From assembly GCF_052324685.1 (NCBI RefSeq), contig NW_027506876.1, forward strand, positions 1,319,001-1,383,000: 64,000 bases of DNA. The letters are read 5' to 3'. Positions 11,202 to 21,600 of this stretch are shown here, piece by piece. Every line of letters begins with the position of its first letter. The first letter of the stretch is position 1. Source of the stretch: Brachyhypopomus gauderio. Taxonomy: Eukaryota > Chordata > Actinopteri > Gymnotiformes > Hypopomidae. A program made the translations under genes and the position numbers. The notes beneath the pieces are model-generated. The model searched no databases. It was not told where the DNA came from and saw nothing but the letters and a program-made list of their open reading frames with translations.

Positions 11202-11657
11202 TGTAACGACGCGTTCTCAATAGGGAGGACACACACGCCGAGAAGGGAGAGATTTAATAGAGTCATCATCCTTTAAACAGTCCAAGGTCGACGAGTCATG
11301 TTGTCCATAAAGAGATACACGTTTGACAGAGGCGGACATGTGTTAGGAATGTAAAGGTTAATGCTGAGCAACGCGCTGCATGCTGGGAGTTGTAGTGTGT
11401 GTCTGTAGTTGCCTGGCAATTCGTTCTCTTTCTCTGGCTCATTTTTTTCATTTTAGCGCGACCACCCGTTTAACTTTGGGTTACGACCAAGCAAGCTACA
11501 ATAAATTCCCGGTACTTACTGTTGTACTGTTGTAAATACAAAACACTAACTACACTCTAAACAAGGAAGACATGAGAGCAAGGGGCGGGGTTACAAATAC
11601 CAGGCGGGGACGACTGTAAACAGAAGCACGTGGAATACAAACGCTAAAGACTTGACA
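11202..11657 (-). mobile_element. Possible solo LTR, minus strand
   Basis: Read on the minus strand this starts TGTCAAGTCTTTAG and ends CGCGTCGTTACA, i.e. TG...CA. Near its end is TTAAATCTCTCCCTTCTCGG, which resembles the end of the LTR-like block at 8412-8819. No target duplication was found. This is weak evidence. Confidence 0.3.
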
Positions 11658-11917
11658 GAAACCACGTGCCGAGCGTCAGTAGGTTGACGCTGGTAAGAGG
11701 AGGGTGTATGGAGATATTATAGTGTCAACCTGAACCTGAAACCATTGTTTCTTGAAAAAAGGTCTGTGAAATTTAATCAGGTATCCAAAAATTCAAGTTA
11801 AAATCCAGGTTCATGTCGAAATTCAGGTTCGAGTTGAAATTCAGGTGCCGGTCGAAATTCAGATTCAGGTTATAATTCGGGTCGGGAAAGCACAACAAAT
11901 GGAGCGCTAATTGAACT

Positions 11918-12258
11918 CATGGACGTAGTTTTGATTTCATAAGTGGGGGGGACACAACCTGGGGTGGCGAACTGTTGAGCGGGGGGGGGGGGGGGGGGGG
12001 AGTTGAATGAAAATTGTTGAGCGCTGTGAACAAAAATTGTTGAGCGGGGGGGGGGGAGCTCGGAGCTGCATGATCCTAGTGCTAGATTTGTCGCTATTTG
12101 GATATTGTTTTTTTAACCGTTAAAAAGTGGGGGGGACATGACTTCGTCGCTACTTAAATATTTGGTTTTAACTGTAAAAACTGGGGGGGACCAAAACCGG
12201 CTTTTGAAAAAGTGGGGGGGACATGTCCCCCCCGTCCCCCCCCAAAACTACGTCCGTG
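11918..12258. mobile_element. hAT-like MITE with perfect 8-bp target duplication
   Basis: The ends are CATGGACGTAGTTTTG and CAAAACTACGTCCGTG (inverted). ATTGAACT flanks both sides (11910-11917 and 12259-12266). The interior has several G- and C-runs, with GTTGAGCGGGGG repeated twice. A second, shorter copy is at 36976-37111. Confidence 0.85.
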
Positions 12259-12266
12259 ATTGAACT

Positions 12267-13507
12267 GCATCTGGCCAATCACAAAACATCTCAGAGGTCA
12301 CTGGCCAAGTCTTTCTGCCAAGTGTCTAGTAATGGTTTGGTCCCTGTTTGGCGTCTAAGCAGCATAAAGTGACCTCTGTGCCACCCTGAAACGGCACCTT
12401 GTGGCAGGTGACACATAATCGTGGCGTTTAGCATGACCGGTGCTGCTTGACCTACTGTCCAGAAACGCTGCCTGCCTCTGGGGACAGAAAAACCGTGTTT
12501 TACCATATTTTACCTCAAGTCAATGCAATATGATTGGTATTACAAAAAATGAACTTTCTGGCCCCTTTATTAGATACACCAGTCTAGCAGTCGAATTAAA
12601 CTTCTTTCAAACTTAGAACAGTCCAGGTGTATGCAGCCTTGTTTCAACTAGGTGTTGGAAAATTACTTTTTTTGTCCATTTTTGTCCATGCTGTCTCAAT
12701 CACATGTTTGGGTTCTCATTTATACTGTGGAGTCTCAGGCAACATCTTCAGCTTCAGTTCAAGCTTCAGTTGTCCAGGTTTTGCAATCACATTCTTTATT
12801 ATCACATGCATGTGATATGCATAGATTATCACATTTAACAGTTCACATGAACTGAATGTTCACATTTTGAAATGATATACCTAGATCATGCACTATGAAA
12901 CCTAACCCTAGCTGGTGTACGAGTGCATGTTGCCTTTTCATTAGCTTTTACAACTCACAAATTAAAACAAAAAAAATTCCTACAGTTGCCGCTCAATCTG
13001 TTTTTTCTTTGTCTATTAGAGAAAAAAAAAAGAGATTGTGTGAAAATCAGAAAAAATCAGAAGCAGTTCTTGAGCTGTAGGAAGGAAGCGCCCAAACCTG
13101 GTAGCAGCCATTTAACCACAGACAAAATCACTTAGATCACAAATCTTATTTCCCAAACTCTTTGGCCGAAGATCAACTAAAGCTCCACACTGCTTGCTTT
13201 GAGTTGCAGGAGTGTTTGATGTTTGAGAGATTTACTAATAGTTACTAGATGGGAGGGGGCACCTTGTGACGATGGGATAGTCCCCACAAGGCAATTAAAA
13301 TGTAAATAAACAAGTAAATTCATGCAATTTACAAGTGACAGAAAATTATTCTTAACTAAAAGTTATTAAGAATTAACTGTAATTCAGGTGCCCCGTTGGT
13401 TTCTCCATATGCAAGTGCAAGTGTTCAAGAAGCTCTAGGTTTGGTTTATTGAGAATGTATGTGTAAGACAATAGGGAAATGGTGTAGAGAGGGGTACAAA
13501 GACATGT
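12267..13507. other. Intergenic DNA, no gene seen
   Basis: CCCCTTTATTAGATACACC at 12560-12578 resembles a Tc1-like terminus, suggesting an old fragment. Small frames at 12291-13135 lack any family resemblance or exon structure. Confidence 0.4.
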
Positions 13508-13515
13508 CTTATGGG

Positions 13516-14571
13516 CAGAGGTGGAAAGAGTACTGAAAAATTGTAATTGAGTAAAAGTATCTTTACTTTGCCTAAATTCTACTCAGAGTAAAAGTAAAAT
13601 TACCCATCTCATCTTGAGTAAAAGTACAAAATGACTTCATTTAAAATGTAATTTGAGTAAAAGTTACTTAGTTACTTTCAGTTATTTAATGCATGGATGA
13701 ATCATGAACCAAATTCAGCAAAAGTTGTTTTAATCGATTTCAAAGCATATTTAAGTGCACATCCACACTTGCAAAAGATCAGCTGGGCTCAGAAACATAC
13801 GTCCTCACAGCACAAGGACAGTCACAACCTGTACCATAAAGTGCAAACAATTTTCAGTCCTATTGTACAACGGACAACAATATGATAAGAATAAAGAAGT
13901 TTAAATTACAAATTATTCAAAAAACAAAATGCACACAAAATTAAGTGCCCACAAGATACCACAAATCAAACTACAATGCAACAGGATTCCACTTCTCACA
14001 ATAAAATGTCCACAGGATCCCACATCAAAAATAAAAAAATGCTCATAGGATCCCACAATTTAAAAGTAAGTGCCCACCGGATCCCACTATTCACAATAAA
14101 ATGCCCACAGGTTGCCACAACTCAAAATAAAATATAAAATGACCACAGGATCCCACATCTCAAAATAAAACAAAATGCACAGGATTCCACTATTAAAACG
14201 CTCACAGGATCCAACTATTCAAAATACAGTGCCCACAGGATTCCACTTTTCACAATAAAATGTCCACAGGATCCCACAGAACCTGATAGATAGAAGATTT
14301 TTTTTAAAAAGTGCACCAGCAATTGGCCTTCAGTTCTGGGACTCAGAAGTTTAAATTTCTGCCAGCATTTAATTTTTCACCATCAATATTTTTTACTCAG
14401 TAATGTGAGGGCGTTCAAATGTAATGAAGTAAAACTACTTGGGTCAAAATTTACTCAAGTAAAAGTAAAAATTACATATTTCAAAAACTACTCAGAAAAT
14501 TACAAATTACTCATAAAAAGTACCAAATTACAGTAATGTGAGTAAATGTAATTAGTTACTTTCCACCCCTG
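13516..14571. mobile_element. hAT-like element with long inverted ends and internal tandem repeats
   Basis: The left end is CAGAGGTGGAAAGAGTACTG and the right end ...TAGTTACTTTCCACCCCTG. Both ends extend into about 150 bp of related inverted sequence rich in GAGTAAAAGTA. CTTATGGG (13508-13515) and GTTATGGG (14572-14579) flank it, an 8-bp duplication with one mismatch. The interior (about 13920-14280) is a degenerate repeat with CACAGGATCCCAC cores. No transposase is present. Confidence 0.75.
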
Positions 14572-14579
14572 GTTATGGG

Positions 14580-15380
14580 ACACGTTCCTGACAGATAAAA
14601 GAACATTTATAAATCAATAGTTTAACAGGTTAACAAATGTCATAGACATGAGACAGAGGACACTGAGGACATGAAGCTTCATATGCTAATAGGACAATGT
14701 TTGTCTAGGGACACGAGGGATTTTTCTTATAAGAGAGCAATTTTTTCTTTTAATTATTACAATAATATCTAACCAAATTCTAAACCAAAAGCTCTACAGA
14801 GTGACAGGCATGGAAACAAATGTTGAAAGTGGTTATGCAATGGGTATGTGGTGTCACAGTACATGACATCATTCTTTAGAAATGCCACATAAGTCTAACC
14901 TATGCGTTAGTAAGATCCAACAAATGACATCTGTGTGGTGTCTGTTCCTTTGATGCAAAAGGCTTTTGGTGGCTCTCTGATGCAAGATAACCTCTGGTAA
15001 AACAGGTTCATGGGAACCAGCCACATGATAATGATCATTTTAACAGGCTCTCTCATTCCAGAATGCCGGGATGTTCTCAGAATGACGAGGCTTCCACTTG
15101 AGTTTGGGTTCTTCTTTCAGAATCTTCTGTCTTATCAAGTTTTTTTTGCTCTCTATTCTGGAATAGAGAGCAAAAAAAAAACACTATTCTCTTTCTTTTT
15201 TAACATTAAATTTATAATATAGATTAAAATATAGATAGATTGTAGTAGTACTAAAATCTATATTTTCTTGAATATACAATTTTTCTTGAAGGTTAATGTT
15301 TTTGAGTATGAATGTATTAGCAAATGTGGATAAATGTGGACAAAGTGATATTGGCTGGCACCATATTTCAAGTACAGGCC
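14580..15380. other. Intergenic DNA with a near-perfect palindrome
   Basis: No gene is seen. At 15140-15179 two 19-bp arms (TTTTTTTTGCTCTCTATTC and its inverse) surround a 2-base centre, forming an almost perfect palindrome. Confidence 0.5.
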
Positions 15381-15515
15381 CCATAACCTTACACTGTTAT
15401 GAGCTTATAGTCTTACACTGTTATGAGCTTATAGTCTCACACTGTTATGAGCTTATAGTCTTACACTGTTATGAGCTTATAGTCTCACACTGTTATGAGC
15501 TTATAGTCTTACACT
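15381..15515. repeat. Tandem repeat, 24-bp unit
   Basis: About six copies of a unit beginning ACACTGTTATGAGCTTATAG, alternating TCTTAC and TCTCAC at the join. Because 24 is a multiple of three, a frame stays open across it, but this is not coding. Confidence 0.9.
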
Positions 15516-16085
15516 CTCTCTTCAACCGTCACCAACCTTGGCGTAACATTGGATTCTCAACTTACATTCGAATCCCATATTAAATATTTATGCAAAACTT
15601 TTATCATCTCCACAACATTGCCAAGCTTTGTCCTACTATCACCGTCTCTGATGCTGTCCAGCTGGTCCATGCTCTTGTTTCTTCAAGGCTGGATTATCGC
15701 AGTGCCCTGTTTATTAGGATTCAGGAGTCTGCAGAGATTACAGTACATCAGAATCCAGAATATAAAATGTCTCCTTGCATATCAGTGCATTTATGGAAAT
15801 GCACCATCTTACATGAATGAACTTATTACCCCTAAAATTTTGACTCAATCACTCTGTTCTACAAATACACATCTTCACATTCCCAGAACTAATCTCAGTA
15901 CCATGGGTGACCAACCATCTTCTCTGCTGCTCCTCATCTATGCATTGCCCTCCCCAACCATCTGAGGGCGCTGCAGTCAATTGATAATTTGTTAACCTTG
16001 TAAATCCTGTAAAGCGCTTTGTGACATGTGTTGTGAAAAGCGCTATCCAAATATATTTGATTTAATTTGATTTCATTTGATAATT
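15516..16085 (+). mobile_element. L2/Rex-type LINE 3' fragment, frame-broken
   Basis: Frames contain N-L-G-V-T then L-V-H-A-L-V-S-S-R-L-D-Y and Y-G-N-A-P-S-Y-M-N-E-L, motifs of the C-terminal reverse transcriptase region of L2-like LINEs. They lie in different frames, so the copy is dead. The 3' end AAAGCGCTATCCAAATATAT with a TTTGATTTAATTTGA tail is typical of these elements. Confidence 0.7.
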
Positions 16086-16144
16086 AATAAAAGGCCCTAA
16101 AAACACATAAGCTATGGCTCTTAAATAACTCCTGTTTTTATAAT

Positions 16145-16482
16145 TGTCACGCTACGGTCCCCGAACCCTTCCTTTTGGGGCGTGTGTTAACGTTGTCTGT
16201 GTCTACTCGTCTGCGTCAGTGTAGCTCCGTGGGTGCGGGTGCGTCTTGTCATTATCCGTCTCACCTGTGGCTCGTCTCGTCATCACGTGGGGTTGATGTG
16301 GTCTGTCTATTTAATGTGCGTTCGCGCAGTGTCTTGTGCTCGTCGTTGTCTAAGTCTGCACGTTGTGAGCGTCGTCTATGTTACTCGTGCGCTATTGCGC
16401 AATACCTGTGCACTTAATAAAGTGACCTTGAGTGAAACTGAAGGATTCTGTGTCTCGTCCGTCTGCCGCCTCCCGCATCACA
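16145..16482 (+). repeat. 5' LTR
   Basis: 338 bp, TG...CA. It contains TATTTAA (16309-16315) as a TATA-like box and AATAAA (16417-16422) as a polyadenylation signal. It keeps the segment after AATAAAGT that is missing from the 3' LTR. Confidence 0.9.
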
Positions 16483-16507
16483 GAACGACGAGCCTACCAG
16501 AGACACC

Positions 16508-17749
16508 ATGCCAGGATACACCACCCGACCTAAGAAGGGGAGGAGGCCCAGCAAGCACCACCACGCCTCTTCCCCTGCACAGCACCGCGGAGCCCCCGTC
16601 ACCCTCGAAGCGATGCAGCAGGACCCGTTATGTGAGATCATGCTGCTCCGGGCTCGGGAAGCCAAGACGGAGGAGTTGGCGGACTATTTCCGCGAGACCG
16701 CGGTGCGGTTGTGGAAGGAGCGTCACCCCTCTCCCTCCAGAGACCTCTCACCTCTGCGGGTAGGCTCCCTCGAACTCTGCTCCACGGAGAAGACCCCCGA
16801 GAGCGAGTTCGAGGGGGCGGACTCTCCAGACGAGGAAGAGGAGGAAGAGGACCGTCCACCCTCTATATGCTCCGCGCCCACTGTAGATTATGGCGAGGGA
16901 GAAGAGGAGGTGGACTATCCCCACTCCGTGTGCTCCGCCCCAACCGAATACTACGGTGAGGGTGAGGAGGAAGAAGACCGTCCCCCTTCCGTGTGCTCGG
17001 ATTATACCGAGTACACGGACAGCGAGTGGTACAACGAGGAAGAGGAGGGCTCCTACAGGGAGGAGGAGACGCCGCCCCCTTCGGAGCTCTCCGCCGGGAC
17101 GGTGAAAAGGAGGAGTCCAGAGGTGGGCTCATCCCCCGAGCGCTCCCACGTCAGCGAAATGGACTGTTCCCGGGGTGGCAGCTCGGGGCAGCCCATGAGC
17201 TGGAGCCGTGGTAGTGAGGAGGCGATGGAGGACGAAGGCACTCCCACTGCCGGGCCCAGAGGGAGATCCCAGGGCGAAGATGGACTCCCATACGGCCCAC
17301 CGAGGGGAGGGGCCAGCCGCGCTGCACCTGACGCGTCCGCCAGCCGCGCTGCACCTGACGCGTCCGCCAGCCGCGCTGCACCTGGCGCGTCCGCCAGCCG
17401 CGCTGCACCTGACGCGTCCGCCAGCCGCGCTGCACCTGGCGCGTCCGCCAGCCGCGCTGCGCCCGGTGGAGGGTTTGCAGCGAGGGCAGGAGGAGGACCG
17501 CCCACCGCAGCGCCTGCAGCACCAGCAGCTCCCGGTCTCTCTCCCCTGATCGCTCTCTTCCTGGCGCGCAGCCTGGCGCCACTGTCATGTGTGTCCGTTC
17601 CTGTTTTCGTATGTATTCCCGTATGTCTGCCTAATCTCCTTTTCCCTTTCGTGCCTCTGTGTGTTAATGTTCCTGTTTGTGTGTTTGTAAATGTCCCGTT
17701 AAATGTGTCTAACGTGTTTTCCCCGGTCTTCCCAGGGAGGGTGTTCTAG
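16508..17749 (+). CDS. Acidic, repeat-rich retroelement ORF (gag-position protein)
   Basis: The ATG at 16508 lies 26 bp after the 5' LTR and opens a 413-codon frame. The N-terminus is basic (TRPKKGRRPSKHHH), followed by a predicted helix with L-C-E-I-M-L-L-R-A-R-E. The central part is very acidic with three imperfect repeats around D-R-P-P-S-V-C-S-A-P-T. Next, a 10-residue A-S-R-A-A-P repeat (DNA 17312-17463) occurs about six times. The last 70 residues are hydrophobic and may be read-through of a non-coding region. No CCHC knuckle, protease or polymerase motif is visible. Its position is that of gag and its bias to Glu, Pro and Arg is unlike the host genes. Function unknown. Confidence 0.55.
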   Translation: MPGYTTRPKKGRRPSKHHHASSPAQHRGAPVTLEAMQQDPLCEIMLLRAREAKTEELADYFRETAVRLWKERHPSPSRDLSPLRVGSLELCSTEKTPESEFEGADSPDEEEEEEDRPPSICSAPTVDYGEGEEEVDYPHSVCSAPTEYYGEGEEEEDRPPSVCSDYTEYTDSEWYNEEEEGSYREEETPPPSELSAGTVKRRSPEVGSSPERSHVSEMDCSRGGSSGQPMSWSRGSEEAMEDEGTPTAGPRGRSQGEDGLPYGPPRGGASRAAPDASASRAAPDASASRAAPGASASRAAPDASASRAAPGASASRAAPGGGFAARAGGGPPTAAPAAPAAPGLSPLIALFLARSLAPLSCVSVPVFVCIPVCLPNLLFPFVPLCVNVPVCVFVNVPLNVSNVFSPVFPGRVF

Positions 17750-17891
17750 GCTGTTCGTGGCGGATTCTCCACCGAGGGCGGTCATCTCCCAGACGCAGGA
17801 CTGGGCGCTTCGGATCCGCCCATCGACGTGGGTTCGGGGCACTCGGTCCTGTTGGCACCCCGGGACGGGTAGTGCCCTTGGTGGGGGCGTC

Positions 17892-18194
17892 TGTCACGCT
17901 ACGGTCCCCGAACCCTTCCTTTTGGGGCGTGTGTTAACGTTGTCTGTGTCTACTCGTCTGCGTCAGTGTAGCTCCGTGGGTGCGGGTGCGTCTTGTCATT
18001 ATCCGTCTCACCTGTGGCTCGTCTCGTCATCACGTGGGGTTGATGTGGTCTGTCTATTTAATGTGCGTTCGCGCAGTGTCTTGTGCTCGTCGTTGTCTAA
18101 GTCTGCACGTTGTGAGCGTCGTCTATGTTACTCGTGCGCTATTGCGCAATACCTGTGCACTTAATAAAGTCCGTCTGCCGCCTCCCGCGTCACA
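17892..18194 (+). repeat. 3' LTR
   Basis: 303 bp, matching the 5' LTR except for a deletion of about 35 bp directly after AATAAAGT and a G/A change near the end. It points toward vps33a, whose ATG is 476 bp downstream. Confidence 0.9.
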
Positions 18195-18199
18195 ATAAT

Positions 18200-18670
18200 A
18201 CTATTATATTTACATACGTTTTAGATTTCTCTGTAGTACTTTGAGATTGTTTAAATTTTATAAATAAAATGTGTTATATTAGAAATCTAATTTTTCAATT
18301 GGGCCTAACCCTAACTTTATATTTCTTAAAAATGCAATTTTTCTTCAAGATTCATAAAACATTATTGCAAGGTGCAGGACAAAACCTTTATGTAACATTT
18401 TATGTAACAATTATAACAATTACAATTGAGGGAACTATTTAACAATTCCTTCTTACCTTTTCTTACCTTTTGATAGTTTTAGCCATTTTATGGTGTTTAA
18501 TCTAATTGAATTTAAATGACATATTTTCCCTTATTATTATGTTTTGAATTTGAATATGTACATTACGAATTGGAGAAATAACTTTTATTTTGACACAATT
18601 TTATTAGCTATTGGTATTACCCACATGACACTGTTAATGTCATATGATTCTAGTTTGTTACCGTCGAAAG
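18200..18670 (+). promoter_or_regulatory. vps33a upstream region
   Basis: AT-rich, with no TATA box at a convincing distance and no CpG island. It is bounded by the LTR element upstream, so the vps33a core promoter should lie in these 470 bp or in the LTR. Confidence 0.35.
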
Positions 18671-21600
18671 ATGGCTGCACACTTGTCTTACGGCAGAGTC
18701 AATTTAAATATTTTGAGAGAAGCTGCGAGGAAAGAGCTTCGTGAATTTCTGGATAAATGTGCAGGAAGCAAGGTAACGTTAGGAACGAGTGTTAACGTGG
18801 ACCTAGATCTCACCTTCATGTTCCGCTAACATGATCCAGCTAGCCTAGGTTAGCTCACCTAGCTAGTCACTGAGTTGGCCACTCTTATTCACTGTGCTGT
18901 TTACACAATCTTTAAATGAACAACATCTTACAAGAGCACTTCATCTTGGAGAAAATAAAATGACAACTTATTCGAGACGCCGCTCTGTCTTGTGATATTA
19001 CGTATCCTGGCTGTTATTGTTGCTTTGAGTCGTTTAAGTTTCCCCTGTCTGTAGGCTATCGTCTGGGACGAGTACCTTACTGGCCCGTTTGGGTTAATAG
19101 CTCAGTATTCACTGTTGAAGGTAAGGACATTGTTAAGTCAAACATTAATTAAAATTTACTTTGCCTTGAAATAATGCTGTTGAATGACTTCTGCATCTTC
19201 TGGGTCCTCTTCTGTCTTGAACCTTCCAAACTTCCTAATTTCAGTAGAAATAATGTGAGGACGTTTCCAGGAAATAAAGCCTGCATGGCTTGTACTAAAA
19301 CATTATAAAGACAATTATTTCATTCATGATGGATGGCTTTTTAAAAGCTATTTGCATATTATAATCCAGCCCATTGAATAAATACGAAGCTGCATGGTTA
19401 CATGGCTTATAACCAGGGCTCTCAAGTCTCACGCATTGAGCGTGTGACACACGCATTTGACCGTCGTCACACGCCACACTTCCGATTTCACACGGCGAGA
19501 AAAAAAATCTAGTTTATTTACCTCCGATCCATATCTATGTCGCCCTCCACTGGCGATCGATCGCGATGTATAACGTATATCCCCCCCCCCCCCCCCCCCC
19601 CCCCGCTCAACAACTGACGTTCGCCAACCCCCCCCCAACAACTCTCACACTCTGGCATGAATCCAAAACTTGAGAGCCCTGCTTATAACCATTCTCTAAT
19701 GGCTTATAACCATTCTCTAATGGCTTATGACCATTCTCTAATGGCTTATAACCATTCTCTAATGGCTTATAACCATTACCCTGAGCAATCTGGAACATGC
19801 ACTGTGTATAGCTTCATACGTGAAGTACCAGTGTGTGGACTCCATGTACTGTGTTTATTACGTTGTTTCCAAGGAACATGAAGTGGAAAAAATGTTCACA
19901 CTCAAAGGAGGACGGGTGCCCCCTGCTGACGTCAAAAACATTATCTTCTTTGTCCGCCCAAGACTGGAGTTAATGGACATCATTGCAGAGAATGTAATGA
20001 GGTTGGTCTCTCTCTCTCTCAGGTGGTGGTGTTCTCTGTCATTGCAATTTCCTGATTGCTCAATAATTTAATAATTTCAAGTTTATATAGAATAACCACA
20101 GAAATGTGCAGAGTAGGATGTTCTGAACATCACCTGATGATGATCTGTGTGGTATGAGTACGTACATACACAGACAGTAAATACGTACAGACAGTAAATA
20201 CATACATACACAGACAGTAAATACGTACAGAGTCTGTACGTATTTACTGTCTGTGTATGTATGTATTTACTGTCTGTACTACAGACAGTAAATACATACA
20301 TACACAGACAGTAAATACATACATACACAGACAGTAAATACATACATACACACACAGTAAATACATGCATACACAGACAGTAAATACATACATACACAGA
20401 CAGTAAATACGTACAGACAGTAAATACATAAATACACAGACAGTAAATACGTACAGACAGTAAATACATACATACACAGACAGTAAATACGTACATACAC
20501 AGACAGTAAATACGTACATACACACAGTAAATACGTACACGCACAGACAGTAGATACATACATACACAGACAGCTGTTTTTGTGTTGGTATAATCCCTGA
20601 CTGATGCAGGATGTTTCACGGCTCCTCTCCCCCTCCTCCCGTGTTCTCCTCCCGTGTTCTCCTCCCAGTGAGGAGAAGTTGCCTGCTCCACGGGAGGCCC
20701 ACATCCTGTTTGTGCCACGACGGAGTCTGCTGTGTGAGCAGAGGCTTAAGGACCAAGGCGTTCTGAACTCCTTCACCAACATCGACGAGTACATCCTGGA
20801 CCTCATCCCTTACGATGGAGACCTGCTCTCCATGGAGTCTGAGAGCGCCTTCAGGGTACGAGGACGGCCTTCTGTCTGCTCTGGGGATTGTTTTCAGATC
20901 CAGGGTGCAAAAAAAGGCATTCCATGAGGTCTGTGGGCTAATGTGTGCATGATCATATCAGCATTGCACACTGGAAAAACGTGATATTGCATTTGATTTA
21001 ATTGCTTTGATATTTGTCAGTTATCTACAGATATACACTTATCTATATAAAGATAGATAGATCTGCGTACTCATGTCCTGTACGAGCAGGTGTGAGGAAG
21101 GTAACTTAAGTGGTTAAATGAGGAGTAACATTTTAAGTGTTGCTCTCTGGGCTCCTTGTTTGTTTTATGTAGGAATGTTACCTTGAGAACGACCAGACAA
21201 GTCTGTACCACACTGCAAAGGGTCTGATGACACTGCAGGCTCTCTATGGAACCATACCCCAGATCTGTGGCAAAGGGGAGTGCGCCAGGGTGAGTGGGGA
21301 CAGGGGAGTGTACAAGGGTGAGTGGGGAAAGGGGAGTGCACCAGGGTGAATGGGGAAAGGGGAGTGCGCCAGGGTGAGTGGGGAAAGGGGAGTGCACCAG
21401 GGTGAGTGGGGAAAGGGGAGTGCACCAGGGTGAATGGGGAAAGGGGAGTGCGCCAGGGTGAGTGGGGAAAGGGGAGTGCGCCAGGGTGAGTGGGGAAAGG
21501 GGAGTGCGCCAGGGTGAGTGGGGAAAAGGGAGTGTACAAGGGTGAGTGGGAAAGCAGCTAACTCTTGTGGACATTTATTTCTCTCTACTGGTGATCCCTT

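Larger units (their letters stand above)
16145..18194 (+). mobile_element. Complete non-autonomous LTR retrotransposon (2.05 kb)
   Basis: Two direct LTRs (16145-16482 and 17892-18194) both start TGTCACGCTACGG and end CCCGCRTCACA. The 5-bp target duplication ATAAT is exact (16140-16144 and 18195-18199). A purine-rich stretch GGTGGGGGCG just before the 3' LTR is a plausible polypurine tract; the primer site after the 5' LTR is not obvious. The only ORF (16508-17749) has no protease, reverse transcriptase, integrase or zinc knuckle, so the element must depend on enzymes supplied in trans. The LTRs are near identical apart from a deletion of about 35 bp in the 3' copy, so insertion was recent. 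Confidence 0.9.

Noticed and set aside
16233-17588. Overlapping frames on both strands of the LTR element
   Set aside because: Shadows of the 413-codon frame and of the A-S-R-A-A-P repeat; starts inside the LTR have no support.
20083-20806. Minus-strand 175-211-codon frames with Y-L-L-S-V-Y repeats
   Set aside because: Repeat translation over a vps33a intron, partly antisense to exon 4.
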